Positions 5,626-11,457 of a DNA stretch of 12,973 bases are shown one piece after another. Each line of letters begins with the position of its first letter. The first letter of the stretch is position 1. Under the pieces are notes generated by a model. That model searched no databases and was not told the DNA's origin. It worked only from the letters and a program-made list of their open reading frames with translations. The stretch covers positions 1 through 12,973 of the forward strand of contig DAOQAK010000075.1 of NCBI GenBank assembly GCA_035353855.1, read 5' to 3'. This DNA comes from Bacteroidales bacterium (GTDB lineage: Bacteria; Bacteroidota; Bacteroidia; Bacteroidales; CG2-30-32-10). The position numbers and the translations under genes were made by a program.

Positions 5626-6573
5626 ATGCAGGCAATCAGTAATAACTGGACCAAACAACAAATAAGAGAAATTTATAAATTACCTTTAATCGACCTTATT
5701 TTTAAAGCAGCTTCTTTACACAGGGAATTTCATGAGTATTCAAAAATAAAAATCAGTAAACTGATTTCATTTAAAACAGGAGCCTGTTCACAGGATTGTG
5801 CTTATTGCGCGCAGTCATCACGATACACCACACATGTAATTCCGCATAGATCGTTAAGTGTTGAAGAAGTTTTAAACGAAGCAATTGAAGCAAAACAGGA
5901 AGGAGTGGAGCGTGTATGTTTAAGCGCATCGTGGCGTGATATACCTGATGGAAAAGAATTTGAAAATGTTTTGGAAATGATTTCCCAAATAAAAAAAGAA
6001 GGATTGAGTGTGTGTTGTACCATGGGGATGATGAATGAAGACCAGGCTGCAAAACTTGCTGATGCAGGTATTACAGCATACAATCATAACCTTGATACTT
6101 CCGATGAACATTATCCAAAAATCATAACAACACGTTCATATAAAGAAAGACTGGCAACTATAGACTGCCTGATTAATGCCGGAGTTCAGCATTGCACCGG
6201 TGGAATCATTGGTTTGGGTGAAACGGATGAAGATAGAATTTCAATGATTCATCAATTAGCAACAATGCGGAAACATCCGTACACTGTGCCTTTGAATGTA
6301 CTTGTCCCTGTTAAAGGAACTCCATTGGAAAATAATCCCATTCTTTCATCATGGGAAATGATGCGGATGATAGCCACCGTGAGAATGGTTATGCCAAAAT
6401 CGATGATATGTCTTGCTGCCGGCAGAAAGCAAATGACAGAAGAAGCGCAGGCATTATGTTTTTTAGCCGGAGCAAATTCTATTTTTGTAGGAACAAAATT
6501 ATTAACAACACCAAATCCTGAAATTGATAGCGATATGGAATTGTTGAAAATATTGGGGTTGCAAGCACATTGA
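5626..6573 (+). CDS. bioB: Biotin synthase with Cys at the Arg260 position
   Basis: 315-residue radical SAM enzyme that inserts sulfur into dethiobiotin to form biotin, the last step of the pathway. The radical SAM cluster ligands are C54, C58 and C61 (GACSQDCAYCAQSSRY). By comparison with the E. coli enzyme, the auxiliary cluster ligands C97, C128 and C188 correspond to C98 (RVCLSASW), C130 (SVCCTMG) and C190 (QHCTGG). The fourth ligand, Arg260 in VRLSAGR, is Cys262 here (MICLAAGR; codon TGT at 6409-6411). C131 is an additional Cys beside C130. YNHNLDTS (152-159), GLGETDEDR and the TTPNP motif near the end are intact, so the enzyme should be active, perhaps with a different auxiliary cluster. 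It is the first gene of bioB-bioF-bioD, opposite cstA, with a TAnnTTTG box just upstream. Confidence 0.97.
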   Translation: MQAISNNWTKQQIREIYKLPLIDLIFKAASLHREFHEYSKIKISKLISFKTGACSQDCAYCAQSSRYTTHVIPHRSLSVEEVLNEAIEAKQEGVERVCLSASWRDIPDGKEFENVLEMISQIKKEGLSVCCTMGMMNEDQAAKLADAGITAYNHNLDTSDEHYPKIITTRSYKERLATIDCLINAGVQHCTGGIIGLGETDEDRISMIHQLATMRKHPYTVPLNVLVPVKGTPLENNPILSSWEMMRMIATVRMVMPKSMICLAAGRKQMTEEAQALCFLAGANSIFVGTKLLTTPNPEIDSDMELLKILGLQAH

Positions 6574-6582
6574 AATAAAAAT

Positions 6583-6606
6583 GTCATTAAGTCATTTATT
6601 GTCATT
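6583..6606. repeat. GTCATT repeat cluster after bioB
   Basis: Three GTCATT units start at 6583, 6591 and 6601. The same unit occurs five times at 1094-1180. It is non-coding and its function is unknown. Confidence 0.5.
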
Positions 6607-6683
6607 AAAAGTAAATTAGGAAATTGATTGAAAAAATAAACGATAAGAGGTGGCAAATATTTAATATGTATTATTTGAAAATT

Positions 6684-6751
6684 GTCCCGTAGGGACAGAA
6701 TATTGGTAAAAATATAATACATATAATTGAGAGCCCACACGCCATAGGGCG
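6684..6751. repeat. REP-like palindromic repeat between bioB and bioF
   Basis: Two small palindromes, GTCCCGTAGGGAC (6684-6696) and CGCCATAGGGCG (6740-6751), are linked by an AT-rich segment with AATATTGGTAAAAAT and GAGAGCCCACACG. The arrangement resembles dispersed intergenic palindromic repeats I recall from Bacteroidota genomes. It could form RNA hairpins in a bioB-bioF transcript. Confidence 0.5.
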
Positions 6752-6774
6752 ATGCAGGTAGGGGCGAAATATAA

Positions 6775-7968
6775 ATGTTTGTTGAATTCAAAATCGTAAT
6801 TCATAAATCTAAAATCATAAAATCTAAAATAACTTTGTTCTCTTCCGAAAAATATTTAAATGACGCTCTTGATAAACGCAGGAACAACGGCTCATTCCGA
6901 ACATTAAAAGTGTTGCATGATATGGTCGATTTTTGTTCGAACGATTATCTTGGATTTTCAACAACCGGCGAGCTTCATGCGCGCATACTTGATTTTAATC
7001 AGAAACAACCCAGGCAAATTGTTGAAGGCTCAACCGGCTCACGCCTGATATCAGGTAATTCAGCAGTTACCGAAAGTTTGGAAGAATTTATTGCTTCTTA
7101 TCACGATGCAGAAGCTGCACTGATTTTTAATTCAGGCTATGATGCCAATGTCGGGCTTTTCTCAAGTGTTCCCAAAAGAGGCGATACCATTTTTTATGAT
7201 GAGTTGGTACATGCATCCATCCGTGACGGTATCCGTTTGAGCTATGCAAAGGCTTATTCATTCAGGCATAATGATGTGGAACATTTGAAAGAATTATTTA
7301 AACTGGCTAATGGAAATGTTTACGTTGCTGTTGAAAGTGTGTATTCGATGGATGGTGACAAAGCACCTATAATTGAGATTGCTGCTTTTTGTGATGAAAA
7401 AAATGCCAACCTTATTGTTGACGAAGCCCATGCCACCGGTGTTTTTGGCCCACAGGGAAAAGGTTGTGTAGCTGAAAATATTTTAGAGAAGAAAGTTTTT
7501 GCAAGAGTACATACTTATGGAAAAGCAATGGGAACGCATGGTGCAGTGGTTGCTGGAAGTAAAATATTAAAAGATTACTTAATAAATTTTGCACGTTCGT
7601 TTATTTATACTACCGCTTTACCTTTGCATTCGCTGATAGCAATACGTTGTGCTTATGCTTTGCTTTCTGAAAGCGACGAAGCAAACCAATCGTTACTGAA
7701 GAATATTAAATTTTTCAGAAAGATTGTTTATGAAAACGAAAAGATAAATATTATAAAAAGCTCAAGTCCGATTCAAAGTATAATTATCCCGGGTAATGAA
7801 AAAGTTGTTGCAGTTGCTAAAGCAATACAGGTAAAAGGATTTGATGTGCGCCCCATCCTGAGCCCTACGGTGACGGCAGGAAAAGAAAGATTGCGGATTT
7901 GTATTCATTCATTTAATAACGAAGAAGAAATAAAAACGTTAACAGAAATAATTGAAAAGTTTGTGTAA
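6775..7968 (+). CDS. bioF: 8-amino-7-oxononanoate synthase (alpha-oxoamine synthase family)
   Basis: 397 residues from the first ATG. This PLP enzyme condenses pimeloyl-CoA or pimeloyl-ACP with alanine to give 8-amino-7-oxononanoate. Motifs are SNDYLG (55-60), GSTGSRLISG (85-94), FNSGYDANVG, ESVYSMDGDKAPI, DEAHATGVFG (216-225) and the PLP lysine K250 in HTYGKAMGTHGAVVAGS. The biotin context favours BioF over the related glycine C-acetyltransferase (Kbl). The start is doubtful. Residues 1-20 come from repetitive A/T-rich DNA, while family-like sequence begins around LFSSEKYLNDALDKRRNN. TTG at 6835 would fit the homology better, but it overlaps a promoter-like TAACTTTG. No downstream ATG keeps the conserved N-terminus. 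The gap from bioB is 201 bases and holds repeats. Confidence 0.93.
   Translation: MFVEFKIVIHKSKIIKSKITLFSSEKYLNDALDKRRNNGSFRTLKVLHDMVDFCSNDYLGFSTTGELHARILDFNQKQPRQIVEGSTGSRLISGNSAVTESLEEFIASYHDAEAALIFNSGYDANVGLFSSVPKRGDTIFYDELVHASIRDGIRLSYAKAYSFRHNDVEHLKELFKLANGNVYVAVESVYSMDGDKAPIIEIAAFCDEKNANLIVDEAHATGVFGPQGKGCVAENILEKKVFARVHTYGKAMGTHGAVVAGSKILKDYLINFARSFIYTTALPLHSLIAIRCAYALLSESDEANQSLLKNIKFFRKIVYENEKINIIKSSSPIQSIIIPGNEKVVAVAKAIQVKGFDVRPILSPTVTAGKERLRICIHSFNNEEEIKTLTEIIEKFV
6830..6837 (+). promoter_or_regulatory. Possible internal promoter box at the bioF start
   Basis: TAACTTTG fits TAnnTTTG. It overlaps the candidate TTG start at 6835, so it would imply a leaderless or shorter BioF, or it is a chance match. 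Confidence 0.25.
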
Positions 7969-8000
7969 AAAGATATCGCTGATTCTCGTAAATTAAACGC

Positions 8001-8041
8001 TCTGCGAAAATTTGCGAAATAAATCTGCGAATATCTGCGAG
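8001..8041. repeat. TCTGCGAA short-unit repeats between bioF and bioD
   Basis: Units TCTGCGAA (8001), TTTGCGAA (8011), TCTGCGAA (8024) and TCTGCGAG (8034) repeat with spacing of 10-13 bases in the 91-base gap before bioD. This is a non-coding dispersed repeat type, with no CRISPR-like spacers. Confidence 0.55.
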
Positions 8042-8059
8042 AAATATTTGTAAGATAAA

Positions 8060-8674
8060 ATGAAAAAATATTTTGTAACAGGCATCGGTACAGGGGTAGG
8101 GAAGACGGTAGTTTCAGCAATTTTGGTTGAAGCTTTGAAAGCCGATTACTGGAAACCTATACAGTGTGGTGAGCTTGAAAATTCCGATTCGGATATTGTA
8201 CGAAATTTAATTTCTAATTCACAAACAAAAATTCATCCTGAAACCTATCGGCTTAAAACTCCGGCATCGCCGCATTATGCAGCCGAAGTAGAAAAAATAA
8301 AAATCGATATTGAGAAAATTATTATTCCTGAAACAAAAAATGATTTAATTATTGAAGGTGCCGGCGGACTGATGGTTCCATTGAATGATGATTTTTTAAT
8401 GATAGATTTAATCAAACAGTTGAATGCGGAAGTGATTCTTGTTTCGCAAAATTATTTAGGAAGTATAAATCATACTTTACTTTCACTAGAAGCGTTAAAA
8501 AGCCGCAATATTCCTGTGAAAGGAATTGTTTTTAACAGTGAGCCAAATCATTCTTCTGAAAAATATATACTTGAAAATTCAAAAATTCCCTGCGTATTAA
8601 ATCTGTTTCAACAGAAAAAAGTTGACAAGGCTTTAGTTGTAAAGTACGCGACAAAAATAATTAATCTTGTATAA
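8060..8674 (+). CDS. bioD: Dethiobiotin synthetase
   Basis: 204 residues, slightly short for the family (E. coli about 225). It closes the ureido ring of 7,8-diaminononanoate with CO2 and ATP to make dethiobiotin, the substrate of BioB. The P-loop is GIGTGVGKT (8-16), followed by YWKPIQCG (30-37) with the substrate-binding Lys32. NSDSD, TPASPHYAAE (68-76), IIEGAGGLMVPLND (97-110) and NYLGSINHTLLSLEALK (131-147) are typical BioD segments. It starts at an ATG 91 bases after bioF, and no Shine-Dalgarno is seen. The downstream hairpin at 8801-8835 probably ends the biotin transcript. bioA, which makes the substrate of this enzyme, is not in the window. Confidence 0.96.
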   Translation: MKKYFVTGIGTGVGKTVVSAILVEALKADYWKPIQCGELENSDSDIVRNLISNSQTKIHPETYRLKTPASPHYAAEVEKIKIDIEKIIIPETKNDLIIEGAGGLMVPLNDDFLMIDLIKQLNAEVILVSQNYLGSINHTLLSLEALKSRNIPVKGIVFNSEPNHSSEKYILENSKIPCVLNLFQQKKVDKALVVKYATKIINLV

Positions 8675-8690
8675 AGCAGAAATATTATTT

Positions 8691-8756
8691 CTCTGTGGAA
8701 CTCTGGAAACTCAGTGCTCTCAGTGTTGAAAAATTTAAAACTCAAAGTACACTGAG
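8691..8756. repeat. CTCTGTG/CTCAGTG short-unit repeats after bioD
   Basis: CTCTGTGGAA (8691), CTCTGGAAA (8701), CTCAGTG (8710) and CTCTCAGTG (8717) form a degenerate direct repeat. CACTGAG (8750) is an inverted copy. This is non-coding, in the convergent gap between bioD and the aconitase-like gene. Confidence 0.5.
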
Positions 8757-8800
8757 AAAAATAAAAAGAGTTACACCGAGGTTTTAAATATTTTTAAGAA

Positions 8801-8835
8801 AAAAGGGAATAATGAAAAAATCAAAATTCCCTTTT
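8801..8835. terminator. Bidirectional terminator between bioD and the aconitase-like gene
   Basis: A perfect 10-bp inverted repeat, AAAAGGGAAT (8801-8810) and ATTCCCTTTT (8826-8835), surrounds a 15-base loop. On the minus strand it is followed by further T residues (TTCTTAAAA), which makes it stronger for the aconitase-like gene. On the plus strand the T-tract is shorter. It lies between two converging genes. Confidence 0.75.
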
Positions 8836-8872
8836 CTGTTATCAGTACTGGATTTGAGCAGTATGTCTTTTT

Positions 8873-10675
8873 TTATAACAATCCGCCATTTTTATAAATA
8901 GCAATCTGAACATCGGTAAATTTATCAATATCGGCGGTCTTATTATTTTTTAGATTTGTTACTTTGCCCTGGGCCATATCTACTTTTATTTTATCACCAT
9001 CCTGTAAGTCAATGACTGCAATCTTTTCGGGGTTGTAAGTTAAAATAGGCATAGCTGCATTAATAGCATTTCGTTCGTATATCGCTCCATACGATTCGGC
9101 AAGAATACAAGATATTCCAAGAGAAATAAAACAGTCAACAGCTTGCTGACGTGAACTTCCGGCACCAAAATTTTTCGCTGTAATAATGATATCTCCTGCT
9201 TTTGCTTTCTTAGCAAAGTCTTCGTAACCTTTTAAATTATCAAAAGAGTATTGTCCCATTTCCTTGATATCAGTAATGGTCAGGTAACGGTTGTGATATA
9301 TCATATCGGTATCAATATCATCTTTTTTGATAATCCAAACGCGACCTTCAACAACCAAAGGCTTTTCGGCGATTTCTTTTTTTACAACAGCTGATTTTTT
9401 CATGTATTCTTTCTTTTCAAATACAGCAGGTTGTTGTGGAATATCGTCGGGAGTGGTAATAAAACCGGCAATAGCCGAAGCTGCCACTACAGCAGGAGAT
9501 GCCAGGTATACAAAGCCTTTTCCCTGTTTTCCTTCAAAGTTTCGGTTGCCTGTACTGATGGTAACTTCACCCGGTCCGTTTTGTCCTATTTGTCCGGCAG
9601 CACATCCTGCACATCCTGCATTGGAAACCATAGCGCCGGCATCTTTAAAAATATTTATCAGTCCTTCATTCATACACTGGTTCCAAACAGCATCAGTAGA
9701 AGGAACAATTTTCAATACGACACCGGGAGCAACTTTTTTATTTTTTAAAATAGCAGCAGCAATACGCATATCTTCGATACGTCCATTAGTGCAACTTCCA
9801 ATAAATGCAGAATCAATTTTTGATTTTTTTACAGAAGCAACAGAAGTATCATCATGCGGATGCCCCGGTTTTGCTACCATAGGAACAAATTTTGAAATGT
9901 CAATGTCATGAACCTGTTCATATTTTGCGTTGGCATCAGCTTTTATCAATTCCAATTTGTGTCCGGTCTTTTCTTCGCAGTATTTCATTATTTCAGGCGA
10001 TGGCGTGAAAAGCAGAATGATAGCACCCATTTCTGTGGCCATTGATGAAATGGTGATGCGTTCATCGAGTGTGAATTTCTCAACAGCTTCACCATAAATT
10101 TCAACAGAAAAACCAAGCAATTTATTTGCACCGAAAATAGAAAGTAAATTCAGAACAATATCTTTTGCAGAAACATCAGCAGGACGTTTTCCATTCAAAT
10201 TAATTTTCACCGATCTCGGAACTTTGAACCATACTGCGCCTTTAGCCCAGGCTGCTGCAATATCCTGGTCACCCATTCCCTGACCAAATGAGCCAATAGC
10301 GCCCATGATGTTGGCATGTGAGTCGGTAGAAACAAAAGTACTGCCGGGCCATGCAAGACCACTGTCGATAGCGAGATGCGTGCCAATACCGGTGTTCACA
10401 TCATAAACTGCAATTCCGTTCTCGCGTGCATACTGCCTGCAATACTGCTGGTTTTGCGCATACTTCTGGTCGGAACCGCCGGGATTACAGTCGAAAGTAA
10501 AACATGTTTTTGATGCATCGTTTACTTTTAAACCATTATCCAAAAGATTTTTTACCACGTTGGCGCCACCAAAATCACGTGCTGCGCGAGTGTCGATAAA
10601 TACATCAATAATTTCATCCGACTTTACTTCGGATTTGTTGGCATGCTTTGCCAGTATCTTTTCTATTAAGTTCAT
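8873..10675 (-). CDS. Aconitase-family hydro-lyase, LeuC-like and LeuD-like domains fused
   Basis: 600 residues. Residues 1-410 are the iron-sulfur large domain: DTRAARDFGG, TFDCNPGGSDQ, GTHLAIDSGLAWPG, STDSHANIMGAIGSFGQGMG, and cluster Cys C295 (GSCTNGR), C355 and C358 (NAGCAGCAAG). A Lys/Glu-rich linker at about 420-440 leads to the swivel domain (441-600) with DDIDTDMIYHNRYLTIT, GAGSSRQQAVDCF (504-516) and ESYGAIYERNAINAAMPIL. LeuCD and many homoaconitases are two chains, and classical aconitases are longer. This length fits the single-chain aconitase/homoaconitase-like group. The nearby isocitrate dehydrogenase-like gene favours citrate-isocitrate isomerisation. The specificity-loop position reads YLTI, which I cannot match to a known class, so isopropylmalate or homoaconitate remains possible. 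It is probably cytoplasmic and oxygen-sensitive. Confidence 0.85.
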   Translation of the reverse strand: MNLIEKILAKHANKSEVKSDEIIDVFIDTRAARDFGGANVVKNLLDNGLKVNDASKTCFTFDCNPGGSDQKYAQNQQYCRQYARENGIAVYDVNTGIGTHLAIDSGLAWPGSTFVSTDSHANIMGAIGSFGQGMGDQDIAAAWAKGAVWFKVPRSVKINLNGKRPADVSAKDIVLNLLSIFGANKLLGFSVEIYGEAVEKFTLDERITISSMATEMGAIILLFTPSPEIMKYCEEKTGHKLELIKADANAKYEQVHDIDISKFVPMVAKPGHPHDDTSVASVKKSKIDSAFIGSCTNGRIEDMRIAAAILKNKKVAPGVVLKIVPSTDAVWNQCMNEGLINIFKDAGAMVSNAGCAGCAAGQIGQNGPGEVTISTGNRNFEGKQGKGFVYLASPAVVAASAIAGFITTPDDIPQQPAVFEKKEYMKKSAVVKKEIAEKPLVVEGRVWIIKKDDIDTDMIYHNRYLTITDIKEMGQYSFDNLKGYEDFAKKAKAGDIIITAKNFGAGSSRQQAVDCFISLGISCILAESYGAIYERNAINAAMPILTYNPEKIAVIDLQDGDKIKVDMAQGKVTNLKNNKTADIDKFTDVQIAIYKNGGLL

Positions 10676-10779
10676 ATTATATAATTTTTATTTCATTTAT
10701 TTTTCATGTGATTAGTGTTTATGCTGTCAGGATGAGTTTATCGAAGACTGACATTCATCAAATAATCTACTTATTTAAC

Positions 10780-10803
10780 CACTAAGACACTAAGTACACT
10801 AAG
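10780..10803. repeat. CACTAAG repeats in the gap before the aconitase-like gene
   Basis: Three CACTAAG units start at 10780, 10788 and 10797. They lie in the 133-base gap between the HD-like gene and the aconitase-like gene. Non-coding; no promoter box was recognised in this gap. Confidence 0.5.
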
Positions 10804-10808
10804 CAACT

Positions 10809-11378
10809 TTATTTAAGCCTGTCTTTAAAAGGTTCAAAGGTCATGAAGTCGGCATGATGAACAACAAAGGCTTCGGTGGTTCTTTTAACCATATCGCCTT
10901 CGCCGGCATGTGTTGCAATAATATGACAAACATCAGCCGGAACACCACACTGTTCAGCTAATGAAACTCCGGAGAACGGATGACGTAAATATTTCCCATA
11001 TTTTCCCTGAACTGATTTTCCGTCTTTCATTTCATATTCTAAAAGTTTACCAACGTCAGCAAGAATAGCACCTGCTATAAGTACATCAAGATTTACCGGT
11101 AAATCATTCTTGAAAAATTTATTCATCTGGTCGGCGCAATCCTTGGCAATATGTACTACTGCACGTTTGTGATCCATGAATGATACTTTTAAATCAGGTC
11201 CGGCAAGTAAAGTAAAAGGAATAGTATTCAGGTCGTCAACAGTAAGAACACTTTTCTGAAGTGCCAGTGCCCAGGTGTTGGTAGTCTTTTCGCGAAGATC
11301 GGCATTTTTTATCCATTCCAGTTCCGGCCATAATTTTTTTGCTTTATCAATAAATTCTTGTTTAATATTGTCGCACAT
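10809..11378 (-). CDS. HD-superfamily-like protein lacking the HD doublet
   Basis: 189 residues from the chosen ATG. The pattern is that of HD-domain metal-dependent phosphohydrolases: His70 and His76 (MDHKRAVVHIAKD), a helix ending GAILADVGKLLEYE (103-116), RHPFSGVSLAEQCGVP (132-147), IIATHAGEGD (153-162) and VVHHADFMTFEPF (172-184). The defining LHDxGK reads LADVGK, with Ala107 (codon GCT) in place of His and Asp108 kept. One metal ligand is therefore missing, so catalysis may be lost or altered; other His residues could compensate. The start has a good Shine-Dalgarno (AAAGGAG, 8 bases upstream). A longer frame to 11423 would translate through a palindromic repeat and is less likely. It sits between the isocitrate dehydrogenase-like and aconitase-like genes on one strand, so a role tied to that pathway is possible but unproven. 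Confidence 0.8.
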   Translation of the reverse strand: MCDNIKQEFIDKAKKLWPELEWIKNADLREKTTNTWALALQKSVLTVDDLNTIPFTLLAGPDLKVSFMDHKRAVVHIAKDCADQMNKFFKNDLPVNLDVLIAGAILADVGKLLEYEMKDGKSVQGKYGKYLRHPFSGVSLAEQCGVPADVCHIIATHAGEGDMVKRTTEAFVVHHADFMTFEPFKDRLK

Positions 11379-11386
11379 ATTTTTTT

Positions 11387-11393
11387 CTCCTTT
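11387..11393 (-). promoter_or_regulatory. Shine-Dalgarno of the HD-like gene
   Basis: AAAGGAG on the minus strand lies 8 bases before the ATG at 11378. This is unusual here because the other genes lack one, and it decides the start over the longer frame. Confidence 0.7.
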
Positions 11394-11407
11394 ATTTATT
11401 ATAAGAA

Positions 11408-11429
11408 GAGACGTCGCATGCAACGTCTC
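11408..11429. repeat. 22-bp near-perfect palindrome, REP-like
   Basis: GAGACGT at 11408-11414 pairs with ACGTCTC at 11423-11429, with GCATGC at the centre. The whole 22-mer differs from its reverse complement at only two positions. It lies in the 79-base gap between the isocitrate dehydrogenase-like and HD-like genes. It resembles dispersed GAGACGTTGCATG-type repeats recalled from other genomes. It could attenuate readthrough, but no strong T-tract follows. Confidence 0.6.
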
Positions 11430-11457
11430 ATTCTCAGTTTAAAATATTTTGATTTTT

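Noticed and set aside
9327..9911. Long plus-strand open frame opposite the aconitase-like gene
   Set aside because: It lies inside a clearly conserved gene on the other strand and has no recognisable protein features.
8873..10675. Leucine biosynthesis LeuCD fusion
   Set aside because: No leuA or leuB neighbour is seen, and the dehydrogenase nearby looks more like isocitrate dehydrogenase. Kept only as an alternative.
11379..11423. Longer start of the HD-like protein
   Set aside because: It would translate part of a palindromic repeat and the Shine-Dalgarno. The ATG at 11378 is correctly placed behind AAAGGAG.
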